Below are positions 20,846 to 34,095 of a stretch of DNA of 64,000 bases, one piece after another. The translations under genes were made by a program, and so were the position numbers. The stretch spans positions 188,961 through 252,960 of the forward strand of contig SCFE01000016.1 in NCBI GenBank assembly GCA_004352715.1, read 5' to 3'. The stretch's first letter is position 1. The number at the start of each line of letters is the position of its first letter. The stretch comes from Hofstenia miamia. Its lineage: Eukaryota > Xenacoelomorpha > Acoela. The notes beneath the pieces were generated by a model. The model was not told the DNA's origin, did no database searches, and was given only the letters and a program-made list of their open reading frames with translations.

Positions 20846-22930
20846 ACAGAGAAGTTGGATATCAAATCCTGGTAGAGGATGCTCCACTCATTCATATTTC
20901 TTCCTAATGTTATCAAAATGAGTAAACAGTACAAGACTACATTATGTTTTATTTAATAAATTGCTTACTTTCAACCACTGTTGAATGCTTTTTGAGTTAT
21001 TACATGTTTTATCTAGATTAGTAAAATGAATTATTAATCATTCATTTGCCTTGTTTTCTAATCATACACTTGATTAACTATGTAAAGAGCCTATTAATTT
21101 AGTGGACTGCTATGGAATTGATGAGATGGTTCCACTTTAATTATTGTGACATAAAGACATTAAAACTTTGTTCTACTCTTTACTTGGAATTCTCAATTTA
21201 CAATTTAGACTTATGAATTTATTCAATTGATTATTTGACTAAATGAAATGATGGTATATTTTTAGTTATTTAAATTTCAGCTAATTTGACACAGTTAAAT
21301 TGATAGCAAAAGACAAGTTTGTACCAGTTCAATATTGATCAAAATTTTTACAGTTTTTGTTAGTATATATAAAATTGATTTATTCATTGGTTTTGTCACA
21401 TCAGTTTACTTTCAGTAAATTCATTTTGCTTTATTTGGACTTTTGTTTTATTTAAAATGGTGTGTTTCTAATTTCATACATGAATTTAAAGGGTATCTAG
21501 ATGTGGTACAGCTTGATTAGCACATCTCTTTAACAGGGCTAGGTATATGGTTAGGAGTTTTTGTAGAACTGCATTTCCTATGTTATTTAAATTGATTATT
21601 TTTCCTGTCATCTAAATTGAATAAGATAAGGATTACATTGTGTCTAGTTTATTTTAACTTAGCACATAGGTTCCACCTAATCCACACAAGAGTTAGTGAT
21701 TCATTATTCTTTATCTAATAAGGGCACTAGTCTTAAATGACTCTTTCACAAGGTTATCTTTATCAGGTCAGCAAAGTGAGGCCACTCTTCCCCATCATGA
21801 TCTCCTGTTTACTTTTACTTTAACTTTTGCTAGAAAGGGTACTATGGCATGAGGAGTTGATTATTAAACTGTAGCTTTGGTAAAACTAGCTTCCAGTCAA
21901 AACCCTCAATAGATAGGATATTAGGACTACTTGCTGATTTAATACCAATGCAACATTAATCTCATCACACAGTACAGTGAATAATGTTTGGCATAACTAG
22001 GGTGAATTAATAAATATTTTGCATGGCATAAAAGAAATTATCCATTTGCAACTAAACAACTTTGTGGCTTGAAGATCAAAAAGCAAGACAGCATGGTCTG
22101 ATGATTTCAAATGAATCTACATGCAAATAGCAAGTTATGTTGATACTTTTGTTCTCATATCCTAAGCATATTATAATATTTCATATTTAAACAAGTATGA
22201 TTTTAAATTTCCACTTTAAACATATTTATATGTATTGATTTTTGCATGTTGAATATCTTGTTTAATTGCATGCATTTTAAATTTCCTATTTTTATATCTA
22301 GCAACTCACTGAAACTAAATTATTTACTGAATATGTATTAATTTTTCAAGTTATAGAAGAGTTTATACCATGGTTATGCAATTCTATAGACATTATTTTT
22401 CACTATATTAACCTATAAATTATTAGTTTGTAATTTTCTCAAAATTCTTAGTGATCTATCTCTTAAATACCATGTGTCTATATTATATAGGTCTACAAAT
22501 GTGTACAACCCTTAAAATCCATATAAACCAAAAATAAATGCAAAGAAAATACTGCTGTGTAACACTAATATAACAATAGTGAATTAATGAAAGCATGTAT
22601 ATTTATAAATCTTAGTAATGTATATGTTGGGAAAATGAAATTGCCTATGTCATGTAAATCTATATTTCATATGCTTGTAATGATTAAGTATGGTAAGTAT
22701 TTTTCCATTTTGACTTTTATATATTAGCAAAAATTAATTAAACATATGGAATATTTACAATGAAATAGCAATATATTTGAAAAACAAAATGCCTTCACAT
22801 GCAATGCATAGAGTTCCTGAAAAATGAATTAAATTATGTACATATACTAGTTAAGCAAAAGAAATGCAAGGAATTTTTAATGGATAAGAAAATTATACAT
22901 TAGTCAACAAAGTATTATCACAAAACATGC
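20846..22930 (+). repeat. Half-copy of the large palindrome family
   Basis: It shares collinear, diverged stretches with the right arm of the palindrome at 48540-52075: the gctatggaattgatgagatg segment at about 21110 matches gctatggaatcaatgaaatt at about 51260. The region 22730-22860 is similar in reverse to 47625-47740. There is no coding frame of note. It is adjacent to the fold-back units at 19365-20745. Confidence 0.5.
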
Positions 22931-24050
22931 CATAAACCCACTAATTAGTCAGCTAACAATGTCACATATATATTAGCAAAAAAACATTTTTGAAAAATTT
23001 TTGTGCTCAAATTAATTTTGTCCAAAATATTTTTTGTCATCCATTATATCACTTTACCCAATTCCTAAAAAATCAAAAATACAAAATTCATCAAAAAATG
23101 AATTTCCTCTATTTAACTCTGTCAAAAATGTTTTGTCACTAGACAGCATTCAACTGAATCAGTCAATTTATGCATGGAAATAGTCATAGGTGCTACAAGA
23201 ATTTCAGGGTGTCCAAATAAAATGGGGTCGTGTTTTTCTTCACTGCTAAAATTCCATGAGGATGTAAACAAGAAATATATTTTAGCTTTTAAGAATTATG
23301 GCCATTTCAGAATTTTTGTGAGTTGGTATACCACCAAATTTCTTAGGTCCACATGATGAGATAACAACAGAGAAAGCCTACCCAGGAAGTTCCAGGTAAT
23401 ATCACCCTATACTCACTGTGAGTTACCAATTCAACTAGTTCTCTTGATTGTAGAGTAAGTCACCAATTGAATGTTAGAAAGGTTGCAAATGGTAATCACC
23501 AAGAACTTATGATTTTGAATAGCTACTGCTGCTCCTTCTAATTACTTTGGTATGAGGCGAGTATTAGTGCTATTAATGTGATGTATAGGAGCCATATATA
23601 AATTACAGCATACTCTGAGAAGCTTTGCAATGCATACAAGTTTGCATTATCAGGTCATCAAGATCACTGTGTTGTTATGTTTTTCATTCAACCAGTTCTC
23701 ACAAACATTTATATCATTGGGTCATACATTAGAGATTGTGACTTGAAAATGACTGATTTTATTGACAATTTTTTAAGCATTTTGGAATGTAATTAAAGTT
23801 ATCTTCTTATCCCAAGATAGTCAAACATCTAATTTAACTGCCAAACATTTGCTAAAAAGAGTAAATTTGGTTCCTGAGATTGGATCTGGAGGTTTTAGCT
23901 ACAATTATCAAAATTTTGAAAATTTTCATCTGTACTTCAGCATCAGAATCAGTCCATTTACACATGGCAAACAGTCATAGGTGTTAGAAGAACTTCAGAA
24001 TGTCCCAATCTAAGGAGGTCATGCTCTTATTCACTATTAATTTTATTGTT
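22931..24050 (+). repeat. Repeat units shared with 47390-47560
   Basis: Two direct copies of a roughly 130-bp unit lie at about 23085-23240 and 23925-24045 (aatcagtcaatttatgcatg, then tcataggtgctacaagaatt and cagggtgtcc). The reverse complement of the same unit lies at 47390-47560. This ties the 19-24 kb and 47-52 kb regions to one repeat family. The 60-codon frame at 23174 lies inside the unit and is not taken as a gene. Confidence 0.6.
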
Positions 24051-24119
24051 ACCATGCATTACTAGCAAGCATTTGATCTGCTTAGTGCAATCCCTATCAG
24101 ATGCCACTATGGAATTACT

Positions 24120-24225
24120 GTACCCAGAAGCGCACCCAGAGAAAGGGGGAACTGGGGGAACGTTCCCCCCCACAACAGAGCACAGATGCTTCCATTCCTC
24201 ATGAAATGTCTGCTGATATTATAAC
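24120..24225. repeat. GC-rich repeat, inverted partner of 31750-31850
   Basis: The stretch around agaagcgcacccagag and gggggaacgttcccc is matched in reverse at 31750-31850 (gaggggggcgttcctc, then tctgggtgcgcctctgg). It resembles a transposon end. Whether the two are ends of one element or two separate copies cannot be told by eye. Confidence 0.5.
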
Positions 24226-25300
24226 ATAGTACATATATATTAAGCAATGCTTCAAATCTACCTGCAAGGGTAAGCAATAATTAATTTATATTGCAATTAT
24301 ATCAATAAATGGAAATCGATTAATCTATTGAATACTTTAGAAGAAGAAAAATTACCAATAATTTGCAAGTATTTAATAAAGTCCCAATTCAGTATTGTCC
24401 TGCCTAGTAAATTAATACAATATTGGCTATGCATGTGTACAGCACAGTTTGATGACCAAAATATACATTAGGCTTCCACTACCGAATTCACTTTTTTATA
24501 TATTTTCTTTTAAAAATGTTTTATGTGTTATGCTAGGTTTTTATGCTACGCTTTCTAATCTATTATTTTCTTTCCAATTATTGCCAAAAGTGAACTAGCA
24601 ATGAGAAATATAGCAATTTTGAATGAAATTTTCTATTAAATTATATTTTGCAAAATGTGAAAATACTTTGGACACGGTTTCTGTATTTTTTACCTGTAGT
24701 GAAAGCAATGCTAAAAAAACAATAGAGAAATAATGTATTAAATGCAAACTATGGCAAGTTACAAAATATAACTAAAGGTATTTCGTGGACGCACAGTATT
24801 AATGCGGCATGATCCTCAGTTCTGTTCTCTCCTCTGCTAACAGGAGTTGAAGTCAGAGCCGCGGTGGGCTGGGGCTCTACTGAGCTATTGGAAAAAAGGG
24901 GCTGAAAATGAAAAAAATAAACAGTTGTAGTGAATATAATACAATTTCTTAAACAACGTTTTGAAATTGTACATCCGTATTATCTATTCTTGAAAAATTC
25001 AATCTAGAATTTTCAACTTCAGTGAGCACATTTTCTTAAAAGTTGAGTTGGGCATGATTCAAGCCTGCAAGAATTAGGCCTAAGTTTTTGGTTGGAATAA
25101 CTAAAAAATAAGAAAGTAAGAATTTTTTAAAGATCATCCTACCACAAAAAATGGAAATTTTTCCCATTAAGATTAGGATCAGTTAACAGGACAACAGTCT
25201 GTGTTCGAAATCATCCTCATCTACTGAACCACGGAGCAGATATATGTGTTAGCCAATCTTAGTAATGGTTGAATAGGGGTAGGGAAAAATAATTCAGTTT
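24226..25300. other. No recognised gene
   Basis: Mostly AT-rich sequence with a short GC-rich patch at 24830-24895 of unknown nature. No exon-like frame with splice signals was identified. Confidence 0.4.
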
Positions 25301-25308
25301 TAGTAATT

Positions 25309-25628
25309 NNNNNNNNNNNNNNNNNNNNNNNNNNNNNNNNNNNNNNNNNNNNNNNNNNNNNNNNNNNNNNNNNNNNNNNNNNNNNNNNNNNNNNNNNNNN
25401 NNNNNNNNNNNNNNNNNNNNNNNNNNNNNNNNNNNNNNNNNNNNNNNNNNNNNNNNNNNNNNNNNNNNNNNNNNNNNNNNNNNNNNNNNNNNNNNNNNNN
25501 NNNNNNNNNNNNNNNNNNNNNNNNNNNNNNNNNNNNNNNNNNNNNNNNNNNNNNNNNNNNNNNNNNNNNNNNNNNNNNNNNNNNNNNNNNNNNNNNNNNN
25601 NNNNNNNNNNNNNNNNNNNNNNNNNNNN
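25309..25628. other. Assembly gap (320 N)
   Basis: The gap removes the catalytic part of the mariner-like transposase on the minus strand. Confidence 0.95.
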
Positions 25629-26111
25629 CTTGTACGGCTTCATGTCCAATTTCTTCACACAACGAAATACAGAGGTGGAGGGAATGTCGTTTCCATTTGA
25701 TAACCGCCGTATTGAAGTATGTGGATTTTCATTGAGCTGTTCCTGAATAATTTGATTATTTTCTTTGCTTGTTGCAGTCAGTGGACGTCCTGATCTTGGT
25801 TGATCTTTTACTAAAGATCCAGTTTCAATTAATTTTAACTTCCAAAAATTGATTTGAGATCTTGAAGGTGCAGCACGATTATATTTTTCTGTGAATCTTC
25901 TCTGACTTTCAGCTAAGTTTTCAAAGGCAATAGCCCAAGCACAGGAGTTAACTTGTTCTTCAATAGAATACATTTGAAAGTGAATGTATTCAGGCACATG
26001 GTTCGAGAAGCAAATGATATCGATTAGAATCCGCAACGCTGGGTGACCTTTAGACACAACGGGATGAAAATTTCGTTTTATTCTTTGTACTAAAACTTTT
26101 GGAACACCCTG
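25629..26111 (-). mobile_element. Mariner-like transposon end and transposase N-terminus
   Basis: The 5' end reads CAGGGTGTTCCAAAAGTTTT on the minus strand (end at 26111) and is followed by TA at 26112-26113, the target of Tc1/mariner elements. The transposase starts at MYSIEEQVN (25973) and carries a helix-turn-helix region: AIAFENLAESQRRF, SQINFWKLKLIETGSLV, RSGRPLTATSKEN, then STSVFRCVKKLDMKPYK. This is the layout of DUF4817/Tc1-like transposases. The DDE domain falls in the gap, and no second inverted end was found between 24900 and 25309. An open frame reading up to 26300 upstream is just read-through of the TIR and a TG/TA microsatellite. Confidence 0.8.
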
Positions 26112-26158
26112 TATGTATGTATGTATGTATATGTGTGTGTGTGTGTGTATATATATAT
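26112..26158. repeat. Compound TATG/TG/TA microsatellite
   Basis: Short runs of tatg, tg and ta follow one another directly at the mariner end, so the element inserted at or beside this microsatellite. Confidence 0.7.
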
Positions 26159-27202
26159 AATCTAAAGAAGCAGCAATATGTGTTGTACCACGACCTTGCC
26201 ACACTACTGTCCCAACCTTAAGTGAATTAAGGATGGTGATGATGCAACTACGAAAAATCTTTCTACAATCACGACAATCTATTGTGGCATAAAGAGTCAT
26301 TACTTCAATTCTTTTGCGATTTTATTTCAATTGATAATTTGAAAAACTGAGAAACAGTACTATATTTTTAGTGTTAAATTTCTGCTAAATATTGCAGTAA
26401 AATTAGAGTAGCAGAAGCCCGAATTTGTACCTGGCAGATATTTCTATATATTTTTCTACAGTATGATTTTGTTTATAATTACCAGTTATATTTCCTATAA
26501 ATATGTGTAATTTATATATTTATATTCTCTTCAGTTTATTCTCAGTAAATTCATTTACTTTTTTTTCTTGTTTTTATATTTTTTTAAAAAGTATGTGTTT
26601 CTTAATTCGTCCACATAGTTAAAGGGGACCCAAACAGGGGACAGCTTGGCTGGTATGCCACTTTAAATTTGGTTAGGTATATGTTTATGGTTTTTGTTGT
26701 ACTGCATTTCATTAGTTAGGCTGTTGCTTTCTTGGGAACTGATTAATATCAGAATTTAGTTTTTTACAGTATTGAAAATGCTTTACGATACATTTGGGTG
26801 TTTCTTGGCCCTTATGTGTGCCTAAAATTTCAAAATTCTAGCCCTGATAAAATAGATTTAAATATATATATATATATATCTGGGTTCTCGGGATTGCAGT
26901 ATTTTGGGGTTGCCCGGATTGAAAAATGGTCCACGTTTAAAAGACCTACTTGGATAAACTCTTCCTATTATTTACACAATGCAGACAATCAAATGACCGA
27001 TTTTGTACTCTCCATACAGAACAGAGTCTGCTAAAAAGAACAAATTCCCAGAATTCAAAATATATATTTCATATACAATTTGTATTTTAAAAAACTACAA
27101 ACACTTCACAAAAACAGAATTTTCAAGAAAAGATACATCACTATTTAAAAATGTTGTATGTCACAAACACCACGAAACACAGACAACAGCATTAATCAAA
27201 AT
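26159..27202. other. 3' flank of Rho-like gene B
   Basis: No gene of its own is recognised. It holds an (AT)n tract at about 26860-26880. Because gene B reads on the minus strand and stops at 27203, its 3' UTR should lie in the right-hand part of this stretch; no single poly(A) signal can be assigned with confidence. Confidence 0.4.
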
Positions 27203-27295
27203 CTACAGCATTAGGCAAGAACAAAGCTCCCGTCCAAGAGAGTCTTGGGAATTGGTGCGCTCTATTCGCCTTGAACCCAGCACGGCTGCATAATT
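27203..27295 (-). CDS. Gene B exon 5 (C-terminus with CaaX box)
   Basis: It encodes NYAAVLGSRRIERTNSQDSL and ends GRELCSCLML followed by TAG. It aligns with locus D exon 5 (NRAAVLASFEIERTDS). The obvious acceptor TTTAG|GG at 27301 would put it out of frame after exon 4; an AG five bases further (GGGAAG|AAT) restores phase 0. Relative to D, this end lacks the GEVMNIV start. Confidence 0.65.
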   Translation of the reverse strand, partial: NYAAVLGSRRIERTNSQDSLGRELCSCLML

Positions 27296-30200
27296 CTTCC
27301 CTAAAGTTATAAATATGATTTGAATTGGTTCAACAAAGTAGAATTGCAGAGTTTAGGGAATTGAGAGTTCATAAGAATTCACAATAGGGAATTGACAACT
27401 TTTGCAGTTAATTTAATCCAATTCTTTAAGAATAATAATAAATCCATTGTACAATAAATTTAGTTAAATTTGCATATTTAAAGTATATTGCTTATGGATG
27501 GTTCAGACCAGCGTCCGCGGCATAAGTAGCAAAAAACTGTAAACCTCAAGGGGTGATAAGCCAAATATTACTAAGACGAATGCATATACACGTGCTATTA
27601 ATTTTATAATATCAAATAAATAGTTATAAGCGACAGTAAATATTCAATTTGTTGGTTGTATAATATTAGTTTTATGGAATTTTTAATCTCAATAATCTCA
27701 AAATTAGTAGTATTTTAGAAAGGAATCGAATATAGTATATTGCAGCTATTATTGATTATGAATTCTCATGATAAGTTTGATTGGGATCAATTCAGTGGTT
27801 GAGACTAATTACGAATATTGATGAAACCATTTAATATTTTAAGGGCCTGAAATGTTAAGCAGTGACGTTGGAAAGTTCAGATCATAAGCGTTAGGACCCA
27901 AGGATAAAAGAAAACATAAATATTTGCTAAGCAGCTTACATCGCGTGGACTGGCATATTCATAGAACTCTGCACACCCCAATGTTTTTGAAAGATCTTCA
28001 CCCATCTCTTTTGTGATGCGATCTGCACCTCTCCTCCGCCTACGAACTTTAGTTCCGATTAGTATTGTTATTGGATTTTCTTCGAATTCAATTATTCTCG
28101 GAAGCCACTAAAATACTTGTCATTCGAAAAATCAATTTTAACTATCAAAATAGAACTCGCTTGATTCAAATGAAAATTAGAGTACATTCAAAATAGTTCA
28201 ATATCTTCAATGTTAATGATAAGATATTACAACTCTCGCTATTAATCCATTTTACCATTAATCAAATCCTGTTGTAGACAGTTTAATTTAATAGTCAGTA
28301 TTTACAATATTAATGAACCTCTTATCTTCAATAAACGAATTTGAATTTTGAAAAATACTTTTGTTAATTTAAGAGCACCTAGCAATTTTGACATTTCCTA
28401 TTATTCCAAAACTGCTGTAGAATAATAGTTATCCCGGATAATAATTTAACTTTCAACAGTTAAAATGAAAGCACTAAAAATATGTATATAAGAATATTTA
28501 TTATAATTAGCATCCCATTACATTTATATTCTTATTGAAATTCCTAAAAATTAAGAATTTTTGAAGTGCCAGGAAATTTTCCTGGATATAACTGAACACA
28601 GTTTTTGAATCAAATTGAAGGCAGGCTTTGACATTGAAGGCAGACTGGTTTCAGCGCAGATCAAAAAGTTTGATTTGCTTATAGGGAGACTTCTTGCTAG
28701 CACATGCACTAAAATAGTAGGGGCCAGCGGTATGAACATTTTGAAAGTCGGTTCGGTTCGATTCCGTATCACTCAAATACCGCGGTATCAGTTCATTGTC
28801 GTTAGGAACTCATGTATCTATATATATATATATNNNNNNNNNNNNNNNNNNNNNNNNNNNNNNNNNNNNNNNNNNNNNNNNNNNNNNNNNNNNNNNNNNN
28901 NNNNNNNNNNNNNNNNNNNNNNNNNNNNNNNNNNNNNNNNNNNNNNNNNNNNNNNNNNNNNNNNNNNNNNNNNNNNNNNNNNNNNNNNNNNNNNNNNNNN
29001 NNNNNNNNNNNNNNNNNNNNNNNNNNNNNNNNNNNNNNNNNNNNNNNNNNNNNNNNNNNNNNNNNNNNNNNNNNNNNNNNNNNNNNNNNNNNNNNNNNNN
29101 NNNNNNNNNNNNNNNNNNNNNNNNNNNNNNNNNNNNNNNNNNNNNNNNNNNNNNNNNNNNNNNNNNNNNNNNNNNNNNNNNNNNNNNNNNNNNNNNNNNN
29201 NNNNNNNNNNNNNNNNNNNNNNNNNNNNNNNNNNNNNNNNNNNNNNNNNNNNNNNNNNNNNNNNNNNNNNNNNNNNNNNNNNNNNNNNNNNNNNNNNNNN
29301 NNNNNNNNNNNNNNNNNNNNNNNNNNNNNNNNNNNNNNNNNNNNNNNNNNNNNNNNNNNNNNNNNNNNNNNNNNNNNNNNNNNNNNNNNNNNNNNNNNNN
29401 NNNNNNNNNNNNNNNNNNNNNNNNNNNNNNNNNNNNNNNNNNNNNNNNNNNNNNNNNNNNNNNNNNNNATATATATATATATATATATATATTTCATTTC
29501 AACCTACCAAATGGAACCCATAGGAAGAAATTAGGTTCATTTAATAATCTGAGAAATATTATTTTCAATTTCGCGCGTATGAAATTTGCTATGTTAATAC
29601 ATTAGTGAGACAATGAAATAATAAATTCTGACCTTTCTTTATTATCTAGAAAATCATCTATGATCAATCCCGGTCTGGAAGGCTTTGTCTGACATTTCAC
29701 TATTGCATTTTGTGTTGTTGATCTCTTAAAGAACTTGCAAGGATTTTTAAAATCTTTATCCCAACGTCTATTTCAAACACGTTTTGCACCAAAACCTATT
29801 AATCTATAAAATCATCTACGACGATTTATTGCTGACTAAGCCTTGTTTAAATCTCGCTATTTCACTTTGTTGTAATGAACTTGCAAATTGAATTATCTCA
29901 CAACACTTATTTTGAATCAAATCAATTTAGTTCTCCCCCGCTTAGTGGTGAGCAAATAAAATGATTCAAATTTCTTGCGATGACCAGCATAATGGATGTT
30001 TACGTTATTAATTACTTACACTGAAAAGTTTTTCCCTACACTTCACCTATGCAACAATTGTTATACAGGCTAACACATTCATGTGGTCCGTAGCTTAGAC
30101 GGTGAGGCTAATCTCAAACACAGGCTGATACACTTAGTTGTTCCTAATCTCTTTTCTTCTTAGACTAATCAGAAAATTTAGGACCAATCGCCGCCCAAGA

Positions 30201-33200
30201 TTAATACTGTCCAACCCACTACATTCCAACTCGTAATATTTTTAGGACGCTTTTTAGAAATGTTCTACAATTTTGCAACTTGCTAGACCTGCGCAATGCA
30301 TGGAAAACTCTAAATTCAGTTTTTCAAGAGTATATAATACTAATGTATAATTTCAAAACCTTTAAGACATATTATTTTCACTACAACTGTAGTCTATTTT
30401 AACAATTTCGGACCATCTTTTCCAATAGCTCAATCCAAACCCAAACCTACGCAGTTACATCTTCTACTTCAACTCTTGTTAACAAAAGAATGGAAAGGAC
30501 TAGGGATCATTTCTTATTAAAGCTGTGCTACCGCAAATTACCATTAGTTACATTTTGCAACTTACCATAATTCAAATTATTATTAACCTTTTAATTCTCA
30601 ATATTTCACTACAAATTAATGAATATAGAAAGAGTGTTTAAATTATTTTTACTTTAGCAAAACAATTTTAAAAACATTTCATTCAAAATGACTATATTTC
30701 TCTTTCATAGATTCACTTGAGATGTGCATTAAATCACCCCTTGTCATAAATTACAAAGCATGCAAGGGTGGGCAATTTTTAATTGGAATCCCACAAATAA
30801 ATTTTTTGGGTTCAATAAATTAATCCATTTTTGCTTTTCAAAATCAGATTATTGCCAACCTTTGGCAATAATTAGAATCAAAATAATAAATCAAAATCAG
30901 TAAATTAACTAGTTTGTTATTAATAAAAATCAATGTATAACACACAAAAACATTTTCAAAGAAAAATCATTGTTGTAAGATAAAAATAATGTTAATAGTG
31001 CTTCATATTTCTGTTTACACAATAAGAAATTGATCTAGGAAATCAAAAGTTTGTTGCCACTAATCATAATCACTAAAGATTCTGCCAAGGATACCTTATG
31101 TAAATGATGTGAGCATAGTTTAATTTCTTTAGATTTGAAATAACAGCATGATGTCCCAATTGTGCGAAATAAGGTTTATGTTAAACCTTCAATATATAAA
31201 AACGGTGAATTCGGTGGTGGAAGCATAATATATTTCTGCTCATTAAACTGTGTAGTACACTCAATAGCCAATGCTATATATATTTACTAAACAAAACAAT
31301 AATGCTTTTTAAATCGGGATTCTTAATTATATATTTCAGCAAGATATAAGTCAATCTTAAATATTTGGCAAATTAATGGCAATTTTGTGCAGTGCATTAA
31401 TCGTTTTTTAAAGTATTCAATTATTGCAATAATTTAATTTTGTCTACCCCTGGAGACAGTAGAACCAATACTTAATATATATTATGAAATATGATTTTTA
31501 TAGGCAACGGCGTCTGCAGCATTTTTAGTGGGAAATATCTTTGTTGAGATCACCTGAGTAACTAAAAGCTGGGTGAAGCCCCGCAAAATTTTTTAAAATA
31601 TTGACGAATTGGACGCGTAAAAATCCATTTCACCACCTTAATTTCTATTTTATATTTTTTCCGACCTCTTTTCATTTAACCAGTCAAAGTCAATTCTGAA
31701 ATTTTGACTTAAAACATTCCACCATATTTCCTTGCCTACGCCATTGCTTATTAGCAAACATTTAATGAGGAATGGAAGCTCTTTGCTCTGTGAGGGGGGC
31801 GTTCCTCAATTTACCCCCATCTGGGTGCGCCTCTGGTGCCATTGCAAATGCGAATTGGTACATGCTGCATACTTGTAACTCAAAACAATCTTCAAAATTT
31901 GCGATGCGACTGATACATGGTGGTGGCCACAGCCTACTAATAAATAATAGGACTTATTTTTAACCTAAATCTTCCAACTTTGACTAAGAAATTGATATTA
32001 TTTACGTAAAAACTGTTTTTTATATATTCTTTTTACCTCAAAATTTGAAATTGTTTGGGTCTAAATTTTTCTTAGGCATTTATAATTAAAAACAAAAACA
32101 CCATGGTTGTATCAATTATATGATATTTGTCAGATTTCCTATATGAAAGGGAATTGCTTCCTATATTTTGACTTTCTTCACTTATGTTAGAACAAGTTAC
32201 TACAAATATGCATGAATATTACTAAAAATTAGGATTTCACAAAGAATATAACATTTTTAGGTGCTCAATAGAATATTTAATATCAAAATGCGAGAGACAA
32301 ATGAAACACTACAGAAATGTTACACATCACCAGTTTATTCAAACTGCAAAGGACCTTTCGACCTTGAGCTTAAATAGAATGCACCTTAACAAGAATGGAG
32401 TGGCGACATTTGCAAATTGATTTTGAAGAAACTCTAAATACTCGATTTTTAATGGTATTTATGACAAAATTTTGTGTGCTAATCAGCTATATATTTTTTT
32501 CAGTATCATTATACTGCCAGGCCCTACAAAATAGTTTTCCATTGAACGAACAACATTTATAAGCAGGTTTAAATGAGCATAAAGCAATTTATTACAAATT
32601 TTTGAACAGGAACAAAATGTAATGAAGTCATGCAGCTACTTCTGCTGCTGTCACAAAACTTAGTTGTTTGAAGAAACTTGAGAAAGTTTTTTCGTAAAAT
32701 ACCAGAGGTTACAGTTTTAAAATTATCATATCAATAAATATCTATAATTATCAAATATATATATGAGTCAGATTTGATATTTTTAGAGATAACATGCTAT
32801 TGGCATTCCCATTTCACCATAGAACTTGACAACGACTACGTAAAAAATCATACATGACTTGAAATTCTCTCAAACGCATTTCTGTCGGTGACATCAAAGA
32901 ATAGCAAAAATACAAAGGCAATAGTGTAGTCAGAAGATTGATTGACTTGTGTATGTGAATATTGAGGGCTTCCAAAGTTAGGAACTTCCTCGCTGCATAC
33001 CTTTAGTTCAATATGAGTACCCTCTCTGAGCTAAACTGAAGATAATTTCAAATTTATTACAAGCTGTGAATTACACTCGTGTTTAATACTGTAGAAACAA
33101 GACAATAGTCTATGTTGGCGAAAATGTCAGAATTAGGCTAAACATATTTGGTTAACATTCTAAATTATATTTATATATATATATATATATAAATATATAG

Positions 33201-34049
33201 ATATATGCCCTTAGGCAAATGTTAAACTATAATAGCTTCAGGTGTGCTATTCTATATGCATGCTAAAGCACTTTAGTTAACTTTACTGAGAAGCTTAATT
33301 TTACAACTATAAAGTTATAATTAAGTCCAGTTTCCACTATATTGTTCATCAAGTTTTATCAATTCATTGACAAAACATGCATCGAACCTCAATAATTGAC
33401 AACACATCAAACACTGCACTGCTTGTATGACATCGTAAAATATGTAAATTACATAATTCAATCCAAACGATATGGGACGCTTTCTGACGTTTCAACTTAC
33501 TATAGTATGCACTCTCAGAAAAAAATCGTATTTTTCTAGGAAATCACTTTCTTTTTATGATAGTAGAAGCTTAATGTCATATATTTTTAAATATTTTCTA
33601 TTTGGAAAACCCTTTTGAACTTAATAGATGTAGGAATAATTTATGCAGAATTGAATCTCAAATTGTAAAAAAAATTAGTAACATTAGTTTAGTACAAGTT
33701 TTTTCGTATCCTTTCAAAAATTTATTTGTATATTTGATTAAAAAAATCATAACTCAGCAAAATCCAAAGTTTGCAAATTGTTAATACGTATATAGAGACA
33801 TTTTGTTAAATTTAATAGAATGGTTTACATACATAAAATTGTGTGCCTGTTTTGAGAGATTGTGAGCATTGAATTTATTCAACACTGGTAAAATCTTGAA
33901 CTGTCATTATCAAAAAAAAAATTTTGCACTTTGTGCATCACTAAATATATTTTTTCAAAATTAAAATTTTTTAGATATCAACTTCTTATGCTTTACACTA
34001 GAATTATTCTCATGACATTAAGATGTAATTTATCAAGTAGTATTTCAAA

Positions 34050-34095
<46 letters not shown>

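Larger units (their letters stand above)
28108..32853 (-). other. Intron 3 of gene B (repeat-rich, with a gap)
   Basis: The intron holds a (TA)n tract on both sides of a 635-N gap (28834-29468), a dispersed repeat at 29490-29710 and its tandem half-copy to 29890, and the GC-rich repeat at 31750-31850. A 63-codon plus-strand frame at 31772 lies in the latter and is not taken as a gene. No equivalent of the extra exon of locus D was found. Confidence 0.5.

Noticed and set aside
25974-26300. N-terminal extension of the mariner transposase frame
   Set aside because: It reads through the terminal inverted repeat, the TA target and a microsatellite; the transposase Met at 25973 fits the family better.
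28615-29605. Several 230-300-codon frames on both strands
   Set aside because: They span the 635-N gap and a TA microsatellite that reads as Ile-Tyr repeats in any frame.
30080-30130. tRNA-like box A (TAGCTTAGACGG)
   Set aside because: No box B, no anticodon stem or acceptor stem could be formed; at most a SINE fragment.
24120-31850. A single 7.7-kb transposon carrying Rho exons
   Set aside because: Not called as a feature: the inverted ends were not accompanied by a visible target duplication, so two independent repeats are as likely.
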